A DNA stretch of 64,000 nt from Hymenobacter sp. BRD128 (lineage in GTDB: Bacteria > Bacteroidota > Bacteroidia > Cytophagales > Hymenobacteraceae): contig NZ_CP053908.1 in NCBI RefSeq assembly GCF_013256625.1, positions 1,860,001-1,924,000 on the forward strand, in the 5' to 3' direction. The stretch's first letter is position 1; every line of letters starts with the position of its first letter. The notes beneath the pieces were generated by a model, which saw only the letters and a list, made by a program, of their open reading frames with translations, was not told the origin of the DNA and did no database searches. The position numbers were made by a program, and so were the translations under genes. This document shows positions 7,721 through 16,814 of this stretch, piece after piece.

Positions 7721-10264
7721 CTAATACGCCTGGTCATCACCCAAAAAATCCAGCGCCGGCAAGCCAATGGGGGCGCCGGGCGGCATTTCAAGGGCCGGGG
7801 CGGGCGTGAATTTATTGGGGTCGTCCTCAAACTTGCTAATCTGGGCGAGGCCGAAGAGCAGGTTGGCTTTCTGGCGGGGCTCGGCGGCGTTGAGGTGGTT
7901 TTTCATCCACGCTTGCAGCTCGGTTATTTTGAGCAGGCTTTGCCCGCGCACGCCCTCCGAGAGGTCGGGGGTGGCAGCTAGCTGGAGCAGCTGCTTTAGC
8001 GTGAGGTTATTCACCACTATTTGCAGCTCGCCGGGGTAGCCGGGGGCGAGCGGCGCCTGCCAGGTCTGGGCCAGCAGCTTATCCACCACCGGCATAAAGC
8101 CCGGCTGCCGGGCGTCGCGGGCCTGATACTCGACCAGCCGGGCGGCGCGCTCGGGGCTGAGCAGGGCCGCGATGGTGGGCGCGGCCGCTGCCTCGGCAGC
8201 GGCCAGCGGGTCGAAGGTCGGGCCGGTGTGGCCCGCAAAGGTTTCGAGGCTGCTGGGGTAGCCGGCCGGCCGGGGCGGAATCTGCTGGATGAGCTTTTCG
8301 GGCAGGGCCAGCGCGGCGGGCGTCACGGTGGCCAGCAGCGCATCGAAGGCGCGCCACTGCTCGGCGGGCTCTACCATTCGGGTAATCACTTGGCCGTCGT
8401 CCTTCACGGCGTGGGTGAAATACAAGCCGCCCAGCGACTTAGCCGCCGCCTCTACCTGGTAGCGGTGCAGCAGGTACATGGGCACCAGCACTTCTTCCAG
8501 GGTGGCTAGCGGCGCGCCGGCCGGCAGGGCATCGGCCGAAAACGTGTCCAGCACGTGCCGGCGCACGGCCATGAGCTTGGTGAGCTGGGTTACGGCGTTC
8601 TCGCCGTCGTCCCACTGATTAGCCAGCGGGTGCGCGTAGCCGCCGATGTCGGGAATGAAGATGTGGCCCTGCTGAAGTGTTTCCCGCATGATTTTATTGA
8701 GGGCCGCCGACTCGTCGGTGCCCTTCGGAAAATCCTGGTAGCCCCAGAGAATCGCGCGCTTGTCCCAGCTGCCAATACCGGTGGCGTAGGCCTGCGACAC
8801 GTCGATGCTGCCATCGGCCCGCAGCGAAAAGCGCGGAAAGGGGTAGTCCATCACCGAGCCGCGCTCGTGGGTGCTGGAGGTGAAGTTGTGGTAGAGCCCC
8901 AGCGTGTGGCCGATTTCGTGGGCCGAGAGCTGCCGGATGCGGGCCAGCGCTAGGTCTTCCAGCTCCTTGGGCGCTTTGCGGCCATTTTTATACGGCTGAA
9001 GCAGGCCTTCGGCAATAAGGTAGTCCTGACGGTGGCGGTCGGAACCCAACGTGACGACGCCCTTGATAATCTCGCCGGTACGCGGGTCGATGTACGACGA
9101 GCCAAACGAAAACGCCCGCGGATTGCCAGCACGGTCCACCCAATTCACCACGTTGTAGCGAATGTCCATCGGGTCGGCGCCTTCTGGCAATTCCTTCACG
9201 ATAAACGCATTGCGGTAGCCGGCGGCTTCGAAGGCCTGGTTCCACCACGAGCCGCCCTCGATGAGCGCGCGCTTGATGTCGGGCGGCGCGCCCCGGTCCA
9301 CGTAGTATACAATGGGCGCCACCGGGTCGCTGATTTGGGCGCCGGGGTTTTTCTTTGCAAGCCGGTGCCGCCGCGAAAAGCGCTGCGTCAGCGGCTCGGT
9401 CATGGGCACCGAAAAATCGAGGTAGCTGAACGGAAAAAAGCCCGAGCGCGGGTCAAACTCGCGGGGCTTAAACCCGGGCGGGGGCAGCTCCACAAACGAC
9501 TGGTGCATGCGCACGGTCACGGCGTTGGGGTCGGGCGCGAGGCCGGGGCTGCCAAAGCCAAAGTCGTTGCCGCCCGCGCTGGGCCCACCCACAAAAGTTA
9601 CCAGCGCCTCAAACTCAGTGTTTTTGGGAAAGTTCTTCGTATTGTCGGGGTACACGGCCGAGCGGGTTTCATCGAAGCGGTAGGGCGCGGGCGCCGGCCC
9701 GCCAGCCCCGCCGCGCAGGCCCGCGAAGCTGCGCTTGCCGAGCTGGTCGGTTAGCTTCTGGCTGTCGCGCACCAGGAAGGGCGTGAGGTCGAGCAGCACC
9801 TTATCGCCCTCCACGGCCACCGGCGCGAAGCCCCAGATGACGGATTTGGCGAAGGCACTTTCCACGGCGCGCTGCTCGTCGGGGTTCTGGCCCGAGGCGC
9901 GGTAGGCATAGTTGGGTTCGAGCAGCAGCACTTTAGGGCCGACTTTCACGAACTTGGCGAGGCTCGACGTGGCCGCGCCGCGCTCGGGCCCACCCAGCCC
10001 CACGCCACTGGGGAGCGAGCTGAAATAGAGAAACTCCTGGTCAAAGCGACTTACCTCCAGGTAGACCTTGCCGGTTTTGTCGTCGTAATAAAACGGAAAA
10101 TAGCCGTCGAACTTCTTCAATCCCTGCGTAATGGCGCTGAGGCTGGCTGCCGGCCGGGCCTCGGCGCGGGGCGCGGGGCTAGCGGTGCCGGGCGCCGAAG
10201 TTTGGGCCGTGGCCAGCTGACTAGCGGCGAGCAGGCTAGCCGAGAAAAGTAGGGCGTGTTTCAT
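7721..10264 (-). CDS. Zinc-dependent metalloprotease (metzincin-like, DUF5117/DUF5118 type)
   Basis: An 847-residue exported protein. The frame is open 17 codons further upstream, but the ATG at 10264 begins MKHALLFSASLLAASQLATAQ, a standard signal peptide. A proline/alanine-rich spacer precedes 'ITQGLKKFDGYFPFYYDDKT', the conserved start of this Bacteroidetes/proteobacterial family. The metal site is the extended HExxHxxGxxH: His449, Glu450, His453 and His459 (HEIGHTLGLYHNF). A downstream 'SVMDYPFPRFS' supplies the Met-turn. The protein probably acts in the periplasm or at the cell surface on peptides; the substrate is unknown. It lies upstream of, and on the same strand as, the DPP-IV gene. 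Confidence 0.9.
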   Translation of the reverse strand: MKHALLFSASLLAASQLATAQTSAPGTASPAPRAEARPAASLSAITQGLKKFDGYFPFYYDDKTGKVYLEVSRFDQEFLYFSSLPSGVGLGGPERGAATSSLAKFVKVGPKVLLLEPNYAYRASGQNPDEQRAVESAFAKSVIWGFAPVAVEGDKVLLDLTPFLVRDSQKLTDQLGKRSFAGLRGGAGGPAPAPYRFDETRSAVYPDNTKNFPKNTEFEALVTFVGGPSAGGNDFGFGSPGLAPDPNAVTVRMHQSFVELPPPGFKPREFDPRSGFFPFSYLDFSVPMTEPLTQRFSRRHRLAKKNPGAQISDPVAPIVYYVDRGAPPDIKRALIEGGSWWNQAFEAAGYRNAFIVKELPEGADPMDIRYNVVNWVDRAGNPRAFSFGSSYIDPRTGEIIKGVVTLGSDRHRQDYLIAEGLLQPYKNGRKAPKELEDLALARIRQLSAHEIGHTLGLYHNFTSSTHERGSVMDYPFPRFSLRADGSIDVSQAYATGIGSWDKRAILWGYQDFPKGTDESAALNKIMRETLQQGHIFIPDIGGYAHPLANQWDDGENAVTQLTKLMAVRRHVLDTFSADALPAGAPLATLEEVLVPMYLLHRYQVEAAAKSLGGLYFTHAVKDDGQVITRMVEPAEQWRAFDALLATVTPAALALPEKLIQQIPPRPAGYPSSLETFAGHTGPTFDPLAAAEAAAAPTIAALLSPERAARLVEYQARDARQPGFMPVVDKLLAQTWQAPLAPGYPGELQIVVNNLTLKQLLQLAATPDLSEGVRGQSLLKITELQAWMKNHLNAAEPRQKANLLFGLAQISKFEDDPNKFTPAPALEMPPGAPIGLPALDFLGDDQAY

Positions 10265-10412
10265 GCAAAAGGAATAAGCGTTTAGCCGCCGTAAGTATAG
10301 CGGCTGGGCGGGCATGGGACCTAGCCGATTTTTACCATTACCAGAAACGCCCGGACTTCCCGCGGAAATCCAGGCGTTTTTGTAGTGGCAATTGCTATAA
10401 AGGCAGCGTACC

Positions 10413-11005
10413 CTAGCGGCGGCGACTCTTGACTTTGCTATTAGGCGAAGGCAGCAGCGTCACGTTCAGGGGCTGGCCGTCGTGGCTGGTGGCAGTTTCG
10501 TCCTGGTAGCCGCCGTAGCCGACTACAAACGTGTTTTCGCCGTTGGGTACTTCGAGGGTGTAGCTGCCGTTGGCGTCGGTGCTGGTGCCTTTGGTGCTGC
10601 CGCGCAGCATCACGGTGGCTCCCACTAGGGGGCGGCCGCTTTCGTCGAGTACGCGGCCGGCCTGGGTGCGGGTGGTGGGGCCGCGGGGGCCGCCGCTACC
10701 GGCTCGGGGGCGGGAGCCGCAGGGGCCGCCTCGGGGGTAGGCGCGGCCGGCGCGGCCGCTACGGGCTGAGCCACGGGGGTGGGCTTAACCAGCTTTTGCT
10801 TAGGCAGCTGCTTAATGGGGGCCGCTTTGGGGGCCGCGGCGACTGCCACGGGCGCGGCGGCAGCGGGCACCGCCGCCGGAGCGGGCGCGGCGGGGGGCAC
10901 CGTTGCGGTGGCCGCTTCGGGCGTATGGCTGCAGCTGGCTAGCCCAATAAAAAGAAACGGAGCGGCTGCCGCCGCTAAGCCGCGCGCAGTAAAGAAGAAA
11001 TTCAT
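10413..11005 (-). pseudogene. Pro/Ala-rich lipoprotein with carboxypeptidase-regulatory domain, frame-interrupted
   Basis: Two overlapping frames appear to be one gene. Frame A (ATG 11005, stop TAG 10625-10627) encodes MNFFFTARGL...GLASC, a lipoprotein signal with its lipobox, then ~95 residues of Ala/Pro/Lys-rich linker. Frame B reads GRVLDESGRPLVGATVMLRG, then TDANGSYTL, a classic carboxypeptidase-regulatory-like domain, and stops at 10413. The conserved GRVLDE start of this domain lies upstream of frame B's only start-like codon (GTG 10625), so frame B cannot begin there. One extra C near the G/C runs at 10677-10680 or 10685-10689 would join A and B into a 197-residue lipoprotein. Whether this is a sequencing error, a mutation or recoding cannot be decided here. 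Confidence 0.65.
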
Positions 11006-11088
11006 TAAGAGAAAAGTCAAAAGGCGCGGCAAGATAAGTGGCGCTTTGCTTAAGGGCAACAGCCCGTGGGGCGTAGGGCCCAAAACAA

Positions 11089-11126
11089 GTATCCCGGCTG
11101 CCGGGCGGGGCCGGCAGCCGGGATAC
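11089..11126 (-). terminator. Intrinsic terminator after the acidic repeat-free hydrophilic gene
   Basis: Perfect 16-bp inverted repeat (11089-11104 against 11111-11126) with a 6-nt loop. Read on the minus strand it is followed by TTGTTTT, so it ends the leftward gene at 11153-11599. Confidence 0.8.
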
Positions 11127-11152
11127 GGCACTTTTCTACTCGGAATAAAGGC

Positions 11153-11599
11153 TTAGTTGCTGGTTTCGTCCTGGGGCTTGCGGGCGGGGCCGCTGGTGGT
11201 GCTGTCGCCGAGCTGCTGGTCGTGCATCCGGATGCCTTCGCCCAGCTCGTAGCTGCCCTCTTCGGTGAAGCCGGGCCCCTGGGCCTGCTCGCCGGCGGTG
11301 GCGTGATTGCTGCCGCCCTGGGGCTCGGTTTCCGAGCCGCCGATGTGCAGGTTCTGGAGCTGGTCTTTCTGGTCGCTGCGCTGGGTGTAGCCGTTGGCGC
11401 CGGTGTTGCGGGCGGCGCTGGGGTCGTTGCTTGCCTTGTTGTTGCTCTGGTCTTCCTGGTAGTCGCGCTGCTTGGCCAGCTCTTCGTTGTGGCCCGCCGG
11501 AATACTGTTGGTCGGGTTCTGGTTGGGGGCATCGGTTTGCTGGCCCTGTTTTTTGGGCGTGGTGCCGTCTTCTTCGAATAGCTCGTCGCTGAGTATCAT
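11153..11599 (-). CDS. Small hydrophilic, probably disordered protein of unknown function
   Basis: A 148-residue protein starting MILSDELFEEDGTTPKKQG. It is very rich in Gln, Asn, Gly, Asp, Glu and Ser, has no Cys or Trp, no signal peptide and no hydrophobic core, and is therefore predicted to be intrinsically disordered and cytosolic. Such compositions occur in stress/desiccation (hydrophilin-like) proteins of Hymenobacter relatives, but no family motif is visible, so the function stays open. A strong terminator follows. A long frame on the opposite strand over the same region is a GC-driven shadow. Confidence 0.65.
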   Translation of the reverse strand: MILSDELFEEDGTTPKKQGQQTDAPNQNPTNSIPAGHNEELAKQRDYQEDQSNNKASNDPSAARNTGANGYTQRSDQKDQLQNLHIGGSETEPQGGSNHATAGEQAQGPGFTEEGSYELGEGIRMHDQQLGDSTTSGPARKPQDETSN

Positions 11600-11762
11600 A
11601 ATCAGGGTGGTTTTACGTAGTTGCTACTGGGTGGCCCACTTGCCGGGCCTCGCCCGCCGGGGCTAGCCTGGCGGCGGCCAGTGGCGGTGCCAGGGTGTAC
11701 GCGCCAGCCCGCCCGAAGTTGGGCCACCCGTTTTCTTTGCCTTTTTATTGCCCGTTCCACTC

Positions 11763-11996
11763 ATGGATTTTGCCAAGCTCTATCGCCCCACGCACTTCAA
11801 TTCCTGGCAGTTTATCGCCTTCACCGGGCTGCTGATGAGCGGCGGGGCCGAGCTGCTGATGCGCTACCTCGTGCGCCGGCCGCTGCCCACCGGCTACGGC
11901 TGGCTCTACGTGTGCTGGGCCACGCTGTTTGTGGTGGGCGCGCTGGTCAATGTATTTGGCAAGCCCGCCGCGCCGGGCCACCATCACCATCACTAA
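11763..11996 (+). CDS. Small two-helix membrane protein with natural His5 tail
   Basis: A 77-residue protein. The ATG at 11763 (MDFAKLYRPTHFNSWQF) is preferred over an in-frame upstream codon because the protein then begins with a normal polar N-terminus. Two hydrophobic segments (~18-38 and ~50-70) flank a short basic loop 'RYLVRRPLPTG', giving a helical hairpin in the inner membrane. The C-terminus is GKPAAPGHHHHH, a run of five histidines. No family recognised. It stands alone between the hydrophilic gene and the efflux operon. Confidence 0.65.
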   Translation: MDFAKLYRPTHFNSWQFIAFTGLLMSGGAELLMRYLVRRPLPTGYGWLYVCWATLFVVGALVNVFGKPAAPGHHHHH

Positions 11997-12188
11997 TACG
12001 GCCCCAAATAGGGCCTGAAAACGGTCCGGATGGCCAGAAGCTCCGTATTCCATTGCCTGCTCACCGGCCCCTCATAACTCTGGCCTCCCCATCGGCCGTA
12101 TAGCAGCGTCTGCCGGGATAGTTGGGGTCTTCGTCTTTTAGGGAGAGGCTAGCCCAGCCGAACGGCCCGACTCATACGTTTTAAGACG

Positions 12189-13378
12189 ATGCGCAATCGA
12201 TTACCGGGCCTCGCGGCTGGGCTGCTGGCCTTGCTGAGCGTGGCAGCCTGTGGCTCCAAAAAAGACAGTACTGCCGCCGATGGCAAGCCAGGCAAAGGCG
12301 GCAAAGACGGGGGCCGCCGCCCATTAAGGACTACCCCGTGCTCGTGGTGAAGCCCGACACGGTGACGCTGTACCAGGATTATCCGGCCTCTATTCAGGGC
12401 CAGCAAAACGTCGAAATCCGGCCCAAGATAGATGGCTCAGTAGACGCCATATACGTCGATGAGGGGGCTAGCGTGAAGAAGGGCCAGAAGCTCTTCCGCA
12501 TCTCGGCGCCGCAATACGAGCAGGCGGTGCGCACGGCCGCGGCCGGCATCAAAACGGCTCAGGCCGATGTGGACGCCGCCCGCATGGGCGTGCGCAAGGT
12601 GCAGCCGCTGGTGGCGCGCGGCATCATCAGCAAGTATGAGCTGGAGGCTGCGCAGTATACCCTCGAAAGCAAGCTAGCCGCCCTGGCCCAGGCCCAGGCG
12701 GCGCTGGTCAATGCCCAGGTCAACCTTAGCTACACGGTTATTAAGAGCCCCGTGGATGGCGTGATTGGCACTATTCCGAACAAAATCGGCGCGCTGGTGA
12801 GCAGCACTTCCACTACCCCGCTCACCACTATTTCGAGCATCGGCAATGTGTACGCCTACTTCTCGCTCAGCGAGAAGGCGCTGCTCAATTTTATCCGCCG
12901 CCGGCCCGGCAACACCTTGCAGGACAAGCTAGCCAAGGTACCCGACGTGCGCCTAGTGCTGGCCGACGGCACGGTGTACCCCTACCCCGGCCGCGTCGAA
13001 ACCGCTATTGGCCAGATAAATACCGAAACCGGGGCCAGCAGCTTCCGCGCCACGTTTCCCAACCAGCATGGCTTTTTGCGCAGCGGCAGCAGCGGCTCGG
13101 TGCGCACCTTTCAGCCACTCGACAACGCGCTCCTCATTCCGCAGAGCGCTACGTATGAGCTGCAGGGCAAGCGCTTTGCCTACGTGCTGGGCCGCGACAC
13201 GGCCGCCCACGCCATGCCCATTACGGTGGTGCCCACGCCCAACGGGGCCTCCTTCGTGGTGCAAAAAGGCCTGAAAGCGGGCCAGGAAGTGATTGTAGAT
13301 GGCATCAGCGGCCTGAAGGACGGGATGAAAATCCGGCCCAAAGTAGTGAAGAGCGCGAAGACCGAAATGGCTGGCTAG
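12189..13378 (+). pseudogene. RND efflux periplasmic adaptor (membrane fusion protein), frame-interrupted
   Basis: The ATG at 12189 encodes a lipoprotein signal peptide (MRNRLPGLAAGLLALLSVAAC, lipobox VAAC) and a Gly/Lys-rich linker. At the G5 run 12309-12313 the frame is lost and soon hits a stop. One added G restores 'PPPIKDYPVLVVKPDTVTLY' and the full AcrA/MexA-type adaptor (about 396 residues): barrel-sandwich hybrid 'VEIRPKIDGSVDAIYVDEG', alpha-hairpin (~90-150), 'NLSYTVIKSPVDGVIG', and beta-barrel to about 370. It would link the pump at 13453 to the outer-membrane channel at 16815. The rest of the frame is intact and under normal codon use, so either a base-call error or a recent mutation is likely. 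Confidence 0.85.
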
Positions 13379-13452
13379 CCTTCGTTTGGTCATTGCTTCG
13401 CGGGCGCACTACCAAACGTGCTTGATACAGCCGCTTATATCCTAATTACCTT

Positions 13453-16400
13453 ATGCTGAAAATATTTATTGAGCGCCCCGTGCTCTCTACCGTTATCTCG
13501 GTTATCATCGTGCTGCTGGGCATTCTGGGGCTGCTGTCGCTGCCCATTGCGCAGTACCCCGATATTTCGCCGCCCACCGTGCAGGTATCGGCCAGCTACG
13601 CGGGTGCCAACGCCGACGTGGTGCTCAAGAGCGTGCTGGTGCCGCTGGAAGAGCAGATAAACGGCGTGGAGGGCATGACCTACATGACTTCCTCGGCTAC
13701 CAACACGGGCTCGGGCAGCATTCAGGTGTATTTCAACGTGGGCACCGACCCCGACCAGGCGGCCGTGGACGTGCAAAACCGGGTGGCCAGCGCCACCAGC
13801 CTGCTGCCGCAGGAAGTGACCCTGGCCGGCGTGACGGTGCGCAAGCAGCAGAGCAGCAACCTCTTGATTTTTGCGCTCTACAGCGACAACCCGGCCTACG
13901 ACCAGACGTTTTTGCAGAACTACGCGCTTATTAATATCACGCCGCAGCTGCAACGGGTAAATGGCGTGGGCGCGGCCAATGCCTTCGGCTCGCGCAACTA
14001 CGCCATGCGGGTGTGGCTCAAGCCCGACGTGATGGCAATCTATGGCCTCACGCCGGCCGACGTTACGGCCGCGCTGGCCGACCAGAACGTGGAGGCCGCG
14101 CCCGGCCAGTTTGGCCAGAACTCGGACCAAAGCTTTCAGTACGTTATCAAGTACACCGGCAAGCTCGTCACGACCGAGCAGTTTGGCAATATTGTGTTGA
14201 AGGGTACGTCGCAGGGGCAGCTGCTGCACCTCAAGGATGTGGCCCGGCTCGAATTAGGGGCCCAGGACTACGCCAGCAACAGCACCACGTTTGGCAAGCC
14301 TTCGGTGGGCATTTCGGTGAACCAGACGCCGGGCTCGAACGCCCGCGACGTTATTCAAAAATCGGTAGCCGTGCTAGCCGAAGCCGAGAAATCATTTCCG
14401 GCCGGTATTCATTATACCAACCTGGTGAATATCAACGATTTTCTGGATGCGTCGATTGACAAGGTAATTCACACGCTGGTTGAATGCTTTGCGCTGGTGT
14501 TCCTGGTAATTTTTATTTTTCTCCAGGATTTTCGCTCCACGATTATCCACGGCGTGTCGGTGCCGGTGTCGATTATTGGCACCTTTTTCTTTCTCAAGAT
14601 ATTCGGCTACAGCATCAACCTGCTGACACTCTTTGCGCTGGTGCTGGCCATCGGCATTGTGGTGGACGATGCCATTGTAGTAGTCGAGGCTGTGCACGCC
14701 AAGCTCGAAAGCGGCTACACCTCGCCGCGCAAGGCCGCCATCGACGCCATGAGCGAGATAACCGGCGCTATTTTGAGCATCACGCTGGTAATGGCGGCGG
14801 TTTTTTTACCGGTTACGTTTATTACGGGCTCGGTGGGCGTGTTTTATAAACAATTCGGGATAACGCTGGCGGTGGCCATCCTGATTTCGGCCATCAACGC
14901 GCTCACGCTGTGCCCGGCCCTGGCGGCGCTGTTCCTGCTGCCGCCGCACCACCAGACCAACCCCGCCGACCCGGCCGCCCCCGATGGCCAGCCCGCACCG
15001 GCTGCGCCAGTGCGCCGAAAAAGACGTTTATGCAGCGCTTCAGCATCGCCTTTAATGCGGCGTATGATGCGCTGGTGGGCAAGTACACCCGCGCTGTGCA
15101 GTTTTTGGCGGGGCGCAAGTGGCTGGCGCTGGCGGGCGTGGCGGGCTTCGCCGGGTTTCTGTATTTTTTAATGACGAGCACCCCGAGCAGCTTCGTACCC
15201 AATGAGGACATGGGTACCATTTTCGTGAACGTGAGCCTGCCGCCCGCCTCCACGCTGGAGCGCACCACGGCCGTTAACAACGAGGTCGATAGCCTGATTC
15301 GAACCATTCCGGCGGTGCGGGGTACGCTGCGCATTACGGGCCAGAATTTTTTGGCCGGCCAGGGTAGCGCCTACGGCATGGTGATTGTGCGCCTCAAGCC
15401 CTGGGATGAGCGCAAGGACATGAACAACGAGGCGGTTATCAAGAAGATAACGCAGCTTACGTCCCACATCCGGGCCGGCGAAATCCGCAGCAACTCGCAG
15501 CCCACTATTACGGGCTTCGGGCAGACGGGTGGCTTCACGTTTCAGCTTCAGGACCGGGGCGGGCACTCCGTGGCCGAGTTTTATAAAGTGGCGCAGGATT
15601 TTCTGGCGGCGCTCAACCAGCGGCCCGAAATCCAGTTTGCCTCCACCGCCTTCAATCCCGGCTTTCCGCAGTATCAGCTGGCGGTGAACGTGGCGAAGGT
15701 GAAGGAAGCCGGCCTCAAGGAATCCGACATTCTCAACGCTATGCAGGTGTACTACGGGGGCTCCTATGCCTCTAATTTCAACCAGTTTGGCAAGCAGTAC
15801 CGGGTGATGGTGCAGGCCGACACCAGCTACCGCGCCAGCCCCGAGGGCCTGAGTAAGATATTCGTGCGCAACGCCACCGGCGCGATGGCGCCCATCACCG
15901 AATTTGTGACGCTGACGCGGGTTTTTGGTCCCGAAACCTTGTCGCGCTTCAACCTCTTCACGGCTATCTCAGTCAACGGCTCGCCCAAGGAGGGCGTCAG
16001 CTCGGGGCAGGCGCTGGTAGCCATTCAGGAAGTGGCGGCCCAGAAGCTGCCGGCCGGCTACGGGTTCGAGTTTTCGGGCATCAGCCGCGAGGAGCAGGGC
16101 AGCGGCAAGCAGTCGCTCTACATTTTCGCGCTCTCGCTCATCTTCGTATACCTGCTGCTGAGCGCGCAGTATGAGAGCTACATCTTGCCGTTTGCGGTGC
16201 TCTTATCGATTCCTATCGGCCTGAGCGGCACGTACTTATTCGCCCGGCTCTTCGGCATCGACAACAACATCTACCTGCAGATTTCGGTGATTATGCTCAT
16301 CGGCCTGCTAGCAAAAAACGCCATTCTGATTATTGAATTCTCGCTAGCCCGCCGCCGCGACCACGGCCTCGAAATTCTGGATGCCGCCATTGAGGGCGCC

Positions 16401-16739
16401 AAGGCCCGCCTGCGGCCCATCCTGATGACCTCGTTCGCGTTCGTGTTTGGCCTGCTGCCGCTGCTGTTTGCCAGCGGCGCGGGCGCCAACGGCAACAAGA
16501 GCATCGGGGCGGGCGCCATCGGCGGTATGCTGTTTGGCACGCTGGTCGGGGTGTTTTTCATCCCGGTGCTGTTCCTGATTTTTGAAAGCTTACAGGAGCG
16601 TATCAGCGGCCCGCCCAAAACGCGGGAACAGCTCGAAAAAGAGGAGGTAGCGGGTGGCCCACCCAAGCCGGCCGGCGACAAAAAGCCCGACCAGCCCAAA
16701 CCGGAAGAACAACCTGCTCCGCAGCCGGCTATGGCCTAG
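13453..16739 (+). pseudogene. RND (HAE1/AcrB-type) efflux pump, frame-interrupted in the central loop
   Basis: Two overlapping frames (13453-15171 and the frame resuming by about 15010 to 16739) make one ~1095-residue pump. The N-half begins MLKIFIERPVLSTVISVII with the typical 'LPIAQYPDISPPTVQV', and carries 'GIVVDDAIVVVEAVH' in TM4, holding the Asp-Asp proton-relay pair. The C-half has 'GLLAKNAILIIEF' with the relay Lys. The join falls in the poorly conserved cytoplasmic loop between TM6 and TM7, between about 14,960 and 15,020, a Pro/Ala-rich stretch with C4 and C5 runs; one missing base explains it. Exports hydrophobic compounds with the adjacent adaptor and TolC-like channel. If the shift is real, the pump is dead. 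Confidence 0.88.
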
Positions 16740-16814
16740 TGGCTAGCTGGGTGGGCAGCCCCAGGGCAGCCCGCCCAGCCAGTATCTGCGTGCAAAGCCC
16801 TAGACTTGAAACCA

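Noticed and set aside
11066..11581. 171-codon plus-strand frame, Gly/Val/Leu-rich, looking like a membrane protein
   Set aside because: It overlaps the hydrophilic minus-strand gene with its own terminator; hydrophobicity is what the complement of Gln/Asn/Asp codons gives.
13453..15171. The pump frame as a genuine truncated half-transporter
   Set aside because: The second half continues directly in the next frame with matching RND motifs, so one broken gene is a better reading than two half genes.
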